Positions 25,576 through 40,500 of a stretch of 64,000 nt of DNA are shown piece after piece. Source of the stretch: Pterobdella sp. o SKG-2022 (taxonomy: Eukaryota; Annelida; Clitellata; Hirudinida; Piscicolidae). The stretch spans positions 2,925,908 to 2,989,907 of the forward strand of contig OZ038324.1 in NCBI GenBank assembly GCA_964035795.1, written 5' to 3'. How positions within the stretch are numbered: the stretch's first letter is position 1; each line of letters begins with the position of its first letter. Below the pieces are notes generated by a model. The model searched no databases and was not told the DNA's origin. It was given only the letters and a program-made list of their open reading frames with translations. Position numbers and translations under genes: made by a program.

Positions 25576-28500
25576 ATGTCTTGTCAATACGTACAACTTA
25601 ACATTATTATCACTTGTTTCTTTGTCACTTTATGTTTTCTGCATGGGTTGCATGCCCAGTACGGAGGATGCGATCAGATAAAAAATGGAGGATTTATCCA
25701 CGATAGAGTTTGTGCACTTTATTAACTTTTAAGATGTTTTATGCATGTTTAAAAAGTAGCACGGCTTTTAAGCAGGTTGATGATGAAAATTCCCCAGTTA
25801 ATGATGTCTTACATGAAACAGGTGGATGTGGAAGCAGATTGTCATATACGCAAAGATTTAACGGTGACAGAAGAAGGGATTTTGGAGATTAAACCTGGAG
25901 TCACAATGAGATTTGATCCGGCTGTGGTGCTTGGAATCAATGGCACTCTCATTGCAAAGGTGGCTTTTATGTTTATTACAGGTTTCACAACTCAGTATTG
26001 AATGTTTTTAACTTTTCTCAAAACTATCAATGCAAACTTTCTACGTTAAGTTTTATTTTGTTTAATTTTTCATCATTTCCATAATTTCAATAAAATTTTT
26101 TTTTCACTTTAGGGCACACCCAACAATCGTATTATTTTTACCAGAAGTGTAAGTCTCTTTTCATATTTGTTTTCTGAAACTGAAAACTTCAATATTCATT
26201 CCATTTCATTTCAGTCCCCATCTCTAGCTGAGCCACAGTGGCCTAAAGAAATAAGATTAGTAGATGATCACAGCGTTCACATAGGCAGATTGGAAATGCA
26301 TGTTAAAGGAGATTGGAGAGGTGTCTGCGCCAAAAACGTCAAGTTTGTAGCTGCATGTTGTCTTCATTGCAAATAATTATTAATGGTGAGACAGCTTATG
26401 AATTGGAACTAATGATGATGGATTTTGAACTTCAGCTGGACTCAAACTGACGTGGATGTGGCTTGTAAAAGCTTGGGTTTCCACAGTGGAAACTTCACTT
26501 TTGGATCATGGGCCCGCAATCATACAAAACACGTCCTTATTCATAAGGTATAAATTTCGAATCAATCTTCAAACTTCAAATTTGATATCTATAAAGTTGA
26601 AATTTTTTAGTAAATTTTAAAACTTTATCAATGAAATGTTAAGCCCGGGTGCAAAGGACGTGAGGCCAGCATTTTGGACTGCAAAGGGGGAATGAGAGCA
26701 AAAGTGGGAAAAACAATTTGTGGTGAGCATATTATCTGATCGTGTTGTTTGAATTCATTTGCATGAGTCCTTCAATTTTCTATTATTCAACCAAGTTATA
26801 TATTAACTTTCGGAACAATTGTATTACTCACATTTTTGAAAGGCAAAATACATATCTTACTGCCTAAAGTAAAAAGTAAAAGTAAATTTTATATGTTAGA
26901 AAAAAATAGAAAAGCAACATGAAATCCGTAAAACCAAAGTTTTTTTTAGACACCATAAAACACCATTCTCTCAATTTTTCATGACCCATCAATCACATTA
27001 TTAACCAAACAATCTCATTTTACACCGTAGCAAATCAGGCTGTAGTGCATTTGTACTGTAGAGGTGTAACGCAGGACAGACAAGATTACTGGGGGGGTAT
27101 TGAGTTCTATAATACAACCATATTCAAGGTTTGGTTGTATATTTTCATGCATCTCATATTGTTTTATATTATCTACTTTGTAGCTCTCTGTGACCTAATG
27201 ATTACATAACTACGAAAACCCTTCGACCAGAAATAGTTTCAAAAAGTCTTATGTTCGAAGTGTAGCATTAAAAAGTTCATAATATTCAACATGCAACAAA
27301 ATCAGTGTATTTCTCAAGCAAAAATATTTACTGCTTAGTAAATTTTGTTTTCATCACTGATATGAAAAAACATAATGGTTTCGTAACTGAAACCTCTGTT
27401 TGAAATGAACTAATGGTCATCTTGAAACCTTCTACAGCCCGCCACCATGTTCACCAACCTCAATGAGACCACTTCACTCCTGCATTATTTAGATATCTTG
27501 TATGCAGGTGATTTATGCAGTTTTAAGATCCTTATTTGTGAACTTTATTTAAGCAGATTTTCATGTCCTTATTTTCAAAAAAACCGTTTGTTTTTTTAAA
27601 CTTGAGTTTCGTGCATTAACTTTAACTAATTTCGTGCATTAACTTTAACTAATTAATTAAGAAAAAACACTTATAATATGAACCAAAGCTTTAAATAAGC
27701 AAAACCTTGCCCCAACAGCATTTATTGAAAATTAAATTAAAACTGATTAATTTCACTATATATAGGTTAATTATAGAGTAAAACTCAATAGATCTCAACA
27801 TCACCACATAAACCCAAGGCCTAGGGAAAGATGGCAACAGCTTGCCTTCATTAAGAGCAGACCCCCACTCTCCACATCTCTTTCATTCCACCATACAACA
27901 CTCTCTTCTCGACGCCACCAACTTCACCAATGTCATGTCTAGCGTCAAGATTTACAACTGTTCATTCAGGAACAATAGAGGTGTGTTGTGCTTATGTGAG
28001 AATGTTCATTAATGCTATAAAGAAACACTAAGTTTTGAGAAAAATTGCCTAATGTAACTAAATTTTAAAAATTATATAATTTTCGTTGTTTTTTTTTTCA
28101 AAAATTAAAGATAGTTTGGTTTTAATTTTTCATTTTTTTCACAAGTAGTTAACAGAATTTAACTTTAGAAAAAACCAATAGAACCATAATTCTTTGCAGG
28201 TCATGGATTGGCTGTGGAGTCCCACATGGGCCATGTCAAGATTGAAAACAGCTATTCAAGAGGTGTCTTCATAAGCATTCAATTATTAATAGCGTTCTTC
28301 ATTCATTTGGGCATAAGGAACTCTGGTTCCTAAGTATTAACTTACTAAGTGTTCATTTTCAATTAATGAAGGTTTTCAGCATATTAAATTCACTTATAAC
28401 TTATAGAAAACTACGGAAATGGAATGAAGGTCAAGTTTCTGAATGGGAGGTTAGTTTGATTCTCAAATCTGCAATGGTTTTGAAGTTCAGATTATTTGTT

Positions 28501-31500
28501 AAAAAACTCTCTTCTTTTAAGTAGTTTTCAACTGCTTGAACTTCAGCTTGTTCAAATTTAATTTATCAATTTAAAAATGTAAGACCATTTATTTTATCTC
28601 TCATTACAAACAGAAATATAACTGATGTTGTTTGGCAGGTTTGTTCTGTTTGACAAAGAATTGACTTTTTGTAGAAGATCCGATCTGGCTTCACAGTCTT
28701 ACCCTCTCATGCTCATTGCAGTTCCTTATTTTGGAAACTCATGTTTTAAGGTTAGACATTGGTGAACTCATTACAAAAATTTATTTGGAATAGAATATGG
28801 GATTCTATGGCTTGAAAAATGCGGATCCAATCAATAGAGCTGAGTTGAGTCTGGGACACCTACAGCAGTATAATCTAATATGGATATTATTTTTTCATTT
28901 AATTATCAGAAAAATCATGTTGAAAATATATAATGATTCTTAATGGTTTAGATGTATCTGAATTCAACTTGAGAAAGTTTTTATTTTTAGTTTACCTTAT
29001 AAAACTAATTTGTTCGGAGAATATTTATTCAATTTTTGCACTTATGTAAATCAATTAACTTGACAGAGGTTTGACACAGTCAGAGGCCACAGACTAACAG
29101 TGAACGTCTTGGAGATGGACATCGAGCCAGGCATCGAAGGATGGTTGAACATTTATGACGGCTCTTATGATTATAGTCCTCTTATTGGAAGGTGAGTCGT
29201 TATCAGTTGTTTCGAATGTAATGTGGTTATCTAATTATGGGTTTGTAAAATGTTGTTTGAGTGCATGTATTTTTATTGATATTGTTGAAGAGGGTTTATG
29301 AATCGAAAAATTTCTGTTTAATAAAATCAGAGGATTTTTGTATTTGGATCATTGTATTATTCAGACTATGAAACTTAAAAAGCTTTCAATTTCATCTTAT
29401 TTAAAACATAGTATAAACGTATATAAGGTTTGCTATAAAAAGTTTTAAAAAATGATTTATAATCCAAAAAATATAGATTATGTATATATTTTACAAGTTT
29501 TCTATGTAATCTTCCTCAAAACCAGGTACCCAGTGATAAACAACACTTTACCCATGGGAATCACTACCAGTCACCAGTACCTCTTCATCAAGTGATGCAC
29601 CTTCTATTCCCATGTTTTAAATAGTTTTTTTTTAAATATTTATAAATGTAGATAGTTATTTTTGTAATATATTATATTTGAAACTTCAAAATTTGTAGAT
29701 TTGAATGGCGCATACCGGCCAAAAGGCATTGTCCCTCGCTGAAGACGTGTGTGAAGGCAGTCATACTGATCGACTCCTCATTAGGTCTCTGTCATGCATA
29801 ATCTTATTGAAACTTTTAATCCAAAACTTTTAAGATTTCCAAATATTATTTTATCATGAAGAACTATAAAAAAATGATGTTTCGTGTGAAAATGATGCCT
29901 ATTTTGATGCTTATATTGATATATCAGTTGTATATTTTTATCGACATCATCTTATACTCACAAATCTATATTTCCATGACCCATCCTCCAGACACGTCAA
30001 CTCCAGAACTCTTCATCAACAACACCATCAGTGAAAACAACCTGCAGCATGGCTTCTTCATTGAAAACATTAGAAACTACGTCATCGTCAACGCCTCCAG
30101 AGCCTTTAACAATCAGTATGGAGCTGGTGTAGCGGTCTATGGCGGTGCAGGTGAGACTATTCACTATACTTGACTCTAATATTGTTTAATACTTTATGAG
30201 AATAATTTCTTTTTAAATCAAGAAGCTTTTTCTGTAATGAACCTTTAAGAGAAAAAAAATATATATACTATTTTAACAATGTTTTTTTGACCTCATCTTT
30301 TTAGTTTTATCCAATAATAAAATAATAATAATATCCATATTAGATTATACTACTGTAGGCATCCCAGTAGCTGGGGTATATAGCAGTCGGCTAATGAAAG
30401 CCATTTTTAGTTGAGACAAAGTTTTCATAGAACTGCCAGCCCAAGCTAACGTACAACTTGAAACTATCGGATTTCAAGAACCGCCGTTTCCACACTTGGG
30501 CAGTTTGCCTTGCCGTTGTCAATAAAGAATAATCTTCCGCCAAGCCAAATGACAACGATACCAGGATCAGTTTGTCGATACCTGTTACCGGTCTACTGTT
30601 ATCCAGATTATAACAGGAAAGCAGTCTCGAATTGGAGACGCTGTCTTCGGTGCAGTTTAACGTCATGCCCAGGACCAATATGTGTTTGAAATATATAATA
30701 GTTTCAATTATAAATGTCAAATACTAAATAATCAACAGAATTTTTCAAATACTCAATCTTCGATGACACACCAGGAGACATCTTGATAAATAGCACTCTG
30801 ATAGAGAGGAACAGAGATAATGGAGTAAACATTACGACTGAGGGGGGCTGGAGAACCTTCAATCATACCAGGTCTTTTTATAAAACTTTTACTTGTTTCA
30901 TGGAATATAGATATGGTCCTTTTCATTGTTTTTCTTTGAATAAATATACTAAATAAAACGATTGATTAATTGATTGGTCATTAACTATATCAAATTGTAC
31001 GGCTGAACATTTGCCAGTAACTGGGTGATTTTAAAATAAGTTTTTATTCCATCAATCTATATCACATTTATAGATTTTTGTTCAATTGGGGCAACGGAGC
31101 CAACATAACCATGAATGAGACCAGCGTCGACAACAGGACCCGATATAGCAGGTGTTTCGATTAGTCATAGGGAATTTGTGGAGGCTTCGTAGAGCTTTTA
31201 GTGAGATTGTAAAAAAAATTTATTGGTTTCAGTATATGAATATTATTTGAATTATTCAAATAAGTTTATTTTGATTTAGTTTTTAAGTTGCGAAATTTCA
31301 AAAAAAACCATTAGATAATTTATATTCTTGTTTGGTCCTTAATGAATGATACAAGGAAACATGACGATTATTTATTTCACATAAAATAATGCATAAACGC
31401 TAAACTTTAAATATTTGCAGACACCAGAGAACGGAGGTCAGCAGAAGTTTTTTCTTGGGCAACTTAGCCACAGGACTCAGTGTGGGAAACTATTGCTCCA

Positions 31501-34500
31501 TTGCAATACATGTTGTCAACGACAGGTTTCTGAGTTTCTGAGAAGTTTTTTGGTAATTTAAATATGTGATGGTTCATATAAACGTGTTTCAAAATTATTT
31601 GAATTATCAGAGGTTGATGATATCTTTGTTGAAGGGTTGGTAGTGTAAATGATGTATTGTTATTACAATCACGACAGCATCTTTAGAGATAACCACAAAG
31701 ATGGCATATCGTTTCTTTCTTGTCTTCACCACAACGCGTCTATGACCAACTTCACTGCCGCGTGAGTTTAATGTTTATATACCCTACCGAAACAAAAATA
31801 GGCTATGTATGTTTTTCGAAGAATCAAAACCTTGTTAAAAGTTTTTAGTTCTACCGTTATTTTTCCCACAAAGTTACAACATCTTCGACAACAATGGAGG
31901 CCATGCTATCAGGCTCAGTCCCTTGGCCAACGCTGTAGGAAGGATAGCTAACAACACTTTCAAAAACCATAAAAATTATGTCAGTTATTTTTTTAAACTT
32001 TCAAGTCAGATATCTTCGATTTAAAAATATTAATTTAATAACCAATAGTATTTAAAGTTAGAGTAAATTTTATAAAAACTAGTAACAGTGGCTTGAAAGA
32101 ATAACATTAAATTGATTTAAACTCAATCACCACACACATACCACCAGGTGCTACTGATAGACAACTCTGACGATTTCAGACGTATGATGTATCTACAGTC
32201 AATGCCTGTCAAATATGAAGTAGAAGCCAACATGTTTGTATAGATTGAATATGTTGAATTAAATTTACATGAAACTACAATATAATTAAAAATGTGATTA
32301 TGATGGTATAAGCTTTAAATTTGAATACAAGAAACTACGTTCAGATTCGAGAATAATGGAGGGCTGTATGTGGCTCAGGTGAGACTTGTGCAAGGTAGCA
32401 CCACCCAGAAGCTGTTCTTCAGGTTGGTACAGTTTATATTGCGTACTTTAGCTATTATACTACTTGTTAAGTTTAATAATACTATATTAAAGCTTTTAAA
32501 TAAAAAAAAATAGAAAACTACATCATTAACTAGAAAATTATGACATAAAATGTGACAGATACAATAGACTGGTAGATAATCTTGTGAAAGATAAGAATGG
32601 CTCACTAAACCAAAGATCCAGGTTTTCACTTCAATTTTAAATCTGTTTTTGATTAATTTAATTTTCGTGTAGATTTTTTATTTATCAACTTGAGGTAAGC
32701 TGAATTGAGCAAAAAATGTTATTTTTAATATATCTTATGTCTTATCTAATGATTTACTTACATAAACAGGTCTCGGGCAGTGATAATAGTATCTTCAGAC
32801 AACGTCTTAATTAACAGAAACTTTCTGAGCAACCCTCAGTCTTCTTACCAAGTAAGCACTCACTTACAAGACGTGTCTTGTCGCATCGACTTCACTGCCA
32901 ACTACTGGAGCACTACAGATTATCAGTGGGTTTTGATTGCTAAAAAATGATTTGAAAGCCTTACCAAAACTTTTTCTTTTTAAAGTGTTTAAAGAATTTA
33001 TTAAAAATTTTTTTTTTAAATAAAGAATTATCTCAATTTAAACCACGCATCTTAAACCTTCAAAATCAGTGAGATAATAGAGAAAATCTTCGACCAAAAC
33101 AACCGCTACAACTTGGCTAGGATCTCCTACCATCCTGTTTTGAAGCATTCTTGGCTTTATGGGCCTGTGCTTACTGATCGGGAGATTGAAGTATTTATTT
33201 TGCACATTGTATAATGCCATACTATCGAGAATTATCTTAAAACCAGTTGATTTTGAAAATATTAAAAAATTCTTACAATCTTTCAAATTTAGAGTAAATA
33301 AAAACTTCAAATTCATGAATTTTCAAAACCTTTCAGATCGAAATTGATTTTGAGAGAGGCCAAACTTTGGGAGGTAGGCTAGTGAGTGACATGTTTATAC
33401 CACCTCATTCCACTTTCTATGTCGATAGAGACCTCAACATTAACCGATATGGAAGGCTCTATGTGAAAGAAGGTTTTTTTAATGTCTTTTACTCTGCATG
33501 AAAAGAATCGTTTATGTTGTTTTTAGTATCATTAATACAATATAAGTTCCGTTGAATCTGGCTTGACTATGAAAATTCTTCACATTTTTACACAGTGGTT
33601 GCTTAGCGACGTGAAAAATTTTTTTCATCGATAAAACTAGTAACCAAAACAAAAAAAATTAATAGCAGTTTTTGTTTAACTAATCGAAAAATTTTTGTGT
33701 ATTTTATTTTTAACTTTCACTTGCAAGGAGCCACCATAGAATTCGAAAACAGTCTGGCTATGGTGGTGCAAGGAATGGTAAGAAAATAATTAATTTTTTA
33801 TTGAGAAAACTAACTTCAAAATTCAAATATTCATTCCAAGGTTGTGGTTGAAGGAACTACAGAAAACCCTGTAGTTTTCAAACTTAAAAACCAATCTACG
33901 TGGATCAACCAATCAAGAATAAGATTGGTCAATGAAGAAAAGAAACACTTATTGCAAGATGGAATAATGGAAGAAAGTATGATAAAAGAAGACGGAGTGA
34001 TTGAAGGGTGGTTGGAGGTTTGGATGAATGAAAACGTTGAGAACCTGCAGGAATACTGTCCCAATGGAACATGGGGTGCAGTGTGCAAGCAGGTACTATC
34101 TCTATTTCTTTTTTTTCATGAAATGACTTTATTAACTATGGTAAAAACGTATTTTGTTTTAAAAAGTTCCTTAAACATCACACGTTTTAATTAATTGTAA
34201 TAAAATATTGTTTTCAATTAATTCAACAAACTCACCAGGGCTGGGGCTCTACAGAATCTGCCATTGCGTGCCAGATGATGGGACTAATCCACCATCCTGA
34301 AGACAACCCCATCCCTCCACCTAATTCCACCTCTTTATCACCCATCTTTCTCAGTGACATCACATGTACTGACCTACATACTGACCTATTTTCTTGTGAA
34401 TATGAACTAGAACACAGTTGTAGTAGTGGAGTGTACTTGATGTGTCGTAGGCCTGGTTGGAGTGGTGAGTATAGAAACTGGATGTTGTATCAGCGATTCT

Positions 34501-37500
34501 TATATATTTGAAATGTTTCATTTTATTTTATACAGTTTTTTCTAATTCTGAATTTTTTTCTGTAAAATAATATAGTTAAAAAATAATTTCAGAGTCAGTT
34601 TTTTAATTTTTCAGTTTCAACAGCTTCACAAAGTTTTTGTTTTGCAGGAATTAACGTGTTGGGCAAGGCTCATGCGGGTAGTTTTGTGAGTGTTGAAGTG
34701 ACAGAAGCAGGCCTGACCGACCCCTCAATATCGTCCCTTTCTCCCGCCCTCACCATTGACTTCAACCTGCACCAACTTAAACATCTCAACATACACCACA
34801 ACCTGCAAGATGCCATCCATATACTCAAAAATGACGTGCGTTTAAATTAATGTTTCATTCAAAGGCTATTTCAATGAAATTTGACAAATTTTTTTCACGA
34901 TATAATATTGTATCTCAAAAAATACATCGTTTAGTTTTCTCACATCTTCATGAAAATAATAATATATTGAAAAAATTTTAAACGATAAAGTAAATTTATT
35001 TTCCAAAATAGCCTGTTTAATGAAGTACTTTTTCAAAACTATAAAGTTTGATATTTACGCCATAAGCAACAATATGCATGATCCTATCTAACTCTACAGC
35101 CCTACACCACATCTCACGTAAGACAAAGTCACATCCACCACAACCGCGGTAATGGAGTCGTAGTTACTGATTCCTTTTTTGAGTTGAAAGATAATGTGAT
35201 TGAGAACAATGGCAAAGCAGGTTTTCTCAGTAATCCCTCCATTACAGCTTATCAGGCATTTGAAGTGAGACTTTCATGACTATGTTATGCAGATTCTGTT
35301 TTTTAAACCGAACTTCTGAGTTTAATGAAGATTTTGTGATGTTTATATTAAAAGTAATATAAGTTTTGATAAGCTTTGAGCGATAGTTAATTTTTTGAAA
35401 TGAAATTTCGTTAATATTTAAAAATAACTCAAATACGAATTTCAGCTGAGAAAAGGGATCCATGACTACACAGTATTCGACTCCAACCTTGAAATGACCG
35501 TAAGTAAACAGTTTTTTCCATAAAAATTCAACTATAAATTAGAGAATCGTTAGTAACATTTTTAAATTTTTATTTCATGGAAAATTTTTCAAATGGTTCC
35601 AGATAAGTGAGCACAGCCACGTGTGGATAATGACTAAACAGACCTACGTTGAGAACCACCTTACCTTGCATGCCCAGTTCTCAGCTGAAAATCGTTTCAG
35701 AGTCCGTTTTTATATTCAATAGATATCAATAAACAATAATAATTTTACTAGATACAAACAAATAGGTTTGTCAAACAAGGAAGTTTTTAGTTAATACTTA
35801 CAAAATGCGTCGTTGTTTTATAAACCTTTGGGTTTCTCATATTTAAGTTTTGTCAACCGTTGTAGGAGTTACATTTCAAATATTAAACTTTTTAAAAAGA
35901 TTAATTGCATGAAATAATATAAAATAGCATATGACACAAAATACAATGACCACTGCAGCTTCTGGTAGACATGGTGGATTACAACCCAGATCAAACCTCA
36001 GAAAAAGTCACTGTTTATGATACACGAGTTTCCAATATCCAACAGTTCACCAAGAAGTAATCGTCGTTTGTTATGAATCATTTTACATTTAATGTTGCAT
36101 AATTCTTTTTGATAAAAATCTTCAAAAATGGGTTTATCGATAAAAATTTTTTTAGAAATAATCGATCTCAACTTCATATTGTTGTTAATAGCACTAGTTA
36201 TCGAGATATATTTCTCAAAACGGCTAATATGATTATAGTGACACAAACTTTGAAAATTTAGAAATCATAAAATTTTTCTCAGTTGGCAAGTGGATGAAGA
36301 TCTAGTTGATTTTCCAGTCTTGTCTCAGTCTTCTGTAGCCACTGTGAGGTGGAAAGTGTTAGGCATGAGTTCAGGAAGGTTGACCTTCATCGTCAGATCT
36401 GGTGGGATGTTTATGCTTTGATTTCACTGTTATATTTTTATTCTCCAAAATAACATAAGTTATTTATCGGGTTTTGTTTGGAAGTTTTATTATATCGATT
36501 TTGAAAGTAGCAAAAGATTCAAAATCAATATTTTTCTATTAATAAAATTCAAAAAAAATGAAATGGAGTTGAAAATTTTTAATCATTGCACATTTCCAAG
36601 TTCCTTGGGACTGGGACATAAAACTGCCCTACATTCGTCTCCAAAACAACATTATAAACAACAACCACATTGGAGCCCACTTCAAAATTTTCAACCACCC
36701 TTCTGATGAGTACCACACCCTCTTCCATAGGTCTGTTTCCTTTATTTCGATGCGTTGTAACGGAAAACATCAATTAAGAGAAATTTCTAATACATTTATT
36801 GAGAATCAAAAGCTACAATTTTCGATAAGTTCAGCCTCATCATAAAACTTATCGAAAATTGTAGCTTTTGATTCTCAATAAATGTATTAGAAATTTCTCT
36901 TAATTGATGTTTTTCGTTACAAAATATTGAAGAAAAATACATACGATGTCTCTGAGAAATTTCGATGTTTCATTCTATAAAATCATTTTTAATTATTTTG
37001 TTTTTCGTAAAATTTAGTTTGGATTTTACATCCAAGTTTCGATCACAATTTTGTGTTTAGGTTCAATTGGGAGCAAGTATCAATAGAACGAAGCAACTTT
37101 AGTAACAACGTGAGACAAAGTGTGTTGCTAAGCAGTCACACCAAACACAACCCCCTCTACCTACCATCACCGGCTGAACTTCAAACTACGTTGAGAGTGG
37201 CTGAGGTTGGCCTTTTTCTTGTAACACTGCACCATGATACAAAAATTTCATAACATTCCAAAATAAAACTTTTTTGCATCATAAAAAAATATCTGAAATA
37301 TTGATAATTAAAATTAATAATGGTTCAAAGAATATAGATAAACAATAAAAAACAATTGGCAGATTGCCTATAGAATTAGAAATTGCATCTTTAAAAACAA
37401 TGGGGAAGGCTTCCTGGCCCACCACCCTGACATTGGCTTTGCCAACTCTGTGTGGATCTTTGAGGTTTTTGCTACTTTGGGTCTATTATTTTGACACTAT

Positions 37501-40500
37501 ACGTTTTCACATAAAAGTTTAGTTTTAGTAAGTTGATAATAATTTTTTGAATTTTTTAAATGAATACAAGATTTACGCCAAAAATTTGTAATTCAAAAGC
37601 ACACTAACACAGATGGAAGATTGCAGGTTTTTGAGCAACAGAGGAGGCGGTTTAGTCGTTGAGTTCCCTAAAATCAACTTGCTTTTCACTGAACTGTTCA
37701 ATAATTCTTTCAATCTCGCTTCCACCATTTTTAAGGATAACATCAATTTTCAGGTGAATTGGCTTTTTATTGATGATTGTTCGATAAAAACTAAAAATTT
37801 TGTAACTACAAGCTGGATAATTTAATTTATAAATAGTTCATTAAGGCAAAGTCTTAAAATTGTTGTTACTTATGAACTAACTACTAAAAAAAAAGTATTC
37901 GTTAATTTAAAGTGCCCATAACATAAGAGAACATTCTCAGGCCACAGTGGGTGGTTTCTACTGCAACTCATCGATCACTGGCAACCGTTTGACCAACAAC
38001 TACTGCAATAAGGCTTGCATGACCATCAAAGATACAGAGAAAGATTTTGAATTCGCTCATAACATTTTCAATGATAACTATGGAAGGTACAAAATTATTT
38101 TATGGCAAAACTTAATGAGTATGATAAATTGTAAAATATTTTTTGTAAATTTTCCGATATTTCAAATTTTTGGGACATTTTATGTACCCTTAATTTGAAG
38201 TAATTAATGTATGTTCTACGCAGAAGCATGCTGGAGATCAACATGCACAGTCACACACCTTATACACAATGGGTGGATGTAGGTATTTTATTACATTTAA
38301 AACCCATTAATAAATATAAAATTATCGACTTCATTGATGATTTCCAAATTCATAATGACAGTCGGTTGTAGGTTTCAACGTATTCAGAAACAACCACCCT
38401 CCTCAACAATCGGGCTCTTCAGCAGCATATACACTGTCGATGAAGGGACTGCAAAACGCAACCATAAACAGAAACGTCTTCGTCAATCCTGATATGCCCT
38501 ATGAATTGCTGTGTGCTTTTGCTTATTCAGAGTTAGTTTGATTTGATGTAGTTTAAACCTAGAGTTTAATTGAAAGGTTTCATCAATTATTTCATTTTAT
38601 CTTGATGTTCAAAGATTTGAAAATTACCTGGATGCCACAGAAAACTGGTGGAACACTGTTGACGCCAAGTTTGTTTCAAAAATAAAACAATTTTCAACCC
38701 TTTCTCATGTTTATTGAACGCCTATGTAGAGAAATAGAAGAGCGAATTTTGGACTTTGAAGACTGGAACAGTTATGCCATAGCCGAATATTCCCCTGTTT
38801 TATCTTCTGATGCATTGAACACTGCTTCTTCTGTCCCTCTCACTAAACCTCGCAAGGTTAGCTTCAAATCTACTATCAGTTTGATAAACGGGCATAGTTT
38901 TTAGAGTAACTTTCAATTGATATTTCTAAAAAATCATCTGTTATCAAAAAGTGTTATTCAGATTTCTTCCCTGTTTTATAAAATATAAAATGCACTCATG
39001 ATTTTGAGATATAAAACCAATAACCTCAAAGCTTCTAGATTACTCAAAGCCGCTAGGGGGCAAAGTGGAAGAGTTTGTGAATCTGACCAAGAGGTCCCAG
39101 CCTTATATCATCGAAAGAGACCTCACTATCATGCCAGGGTTTGGTGGACCAATATTGACTCTAGCTAACTACTCCTATTAGGCTTATATAAATCTTATAA
39201 TTATTGTGAATTAATTCTAAATAATTTATTTATGTACCAAACTATATTGCAAAAAATTTACATTTTTATAGTCTATGGAACAAAACTACAACAATTAAAC
39301 AGATATTCAATGGTGATAGAGAAGGGAACGGAAGTGAAGGTGGCGCCAGATGTTGGTTTGTTGGTGTTAGGAGCTTTGAGCACATTTGGATCAGAAAGTC
39401 AGCCTATTAAATTCACTCCGTTGGAATCGCATAAGCGTGTCAAAAGAAGTGATCAAAAGTAAGGATTTCTTTATCATTAAATTTTTTATTTAATTTACTG
39501 GTTGGATTTTGATCTTAATTTTTTGTGTTATATGAATTGACAATTTTGGTGTTACATATGAAGTCTCCAACCCAATAATTCAACTGAGAAACTCGTGATA
39601 TATATATATTTCACTTTGTGCTGAGCCCTTTGTCACATATGAACCATCAACAACTTTTAGACTTTTGCCTTATCTTGATTCGATCACCAAGCACCAAGAT
39701 GTGGATCAAGTCATAGGTTACCAGCTGAGGTTTGATAAAATATATCTCAGTTTCATGTGTTTCAAAAAAAAATAACTCAACAGGTTGATGGGAGGGGAAA
39801 ATGGGGATGGAGGTTTTTTAGAGATATATAATAATACAGAACAGAAATGGGTCATTGTTTGCGATGATGCTTTCAATGATAGGACAGCTCAAGTGAGTGG
39901 TTTTGTCATTTAGGATAATGTTATTTTGTTAACGAAAAGCTTTGTACTTGATAAAATTACCTTTAGTGTTCAAATAATTTTTAGTATTAATCAATGATTA
40001 AATAATTTTTCATTGTAGGAAACAGATTAGATAATGTAGATTATAATTTTTTTTAACATGTTTGTTATATTTTTCCGCAAATAAGTGAGTGAGTGTGAAA
40101 CCTAATTATGAATCATAAATATAGTAAAAACCCATTTTTAGTGTTAGATAGGTTCATCACAGTTGAAAAGCTTATATGAAAATAATAATTATTTAATAAA
40201 ATGTTCATCAAAAAAAAACGTCGGGGAAGGCATCTGAGACGTGTTAAGTTCATTTCAGTTCGTTTTAAACTTTTTCAATCTTCAAACTAAATTTTTTTTA
40301 ACAAAACTTTTTTTAAGTTTCTCAAATAATGATCAAAATGACATAAAAAATCGTCAGGTGGCGTGCAAAACAATGGGAAAAGAGTCTTCGAATGTATTGG
40401 TGGACAGAAGCAGATACTACAGCACCTTTGTGTGGGGGTACCCTAAAATGCATGACCAGGTTGCTATTTAGACGCTATATTATTTTTAAAGAGAACTCAA

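Noticed and set aside
30391..30720. 109-codon minus-strand ORF with protein-like composition
   Set aside because: The matching repeat copy at 48056-48445 has stops in the same frame, so it is probably chance within a repeat.
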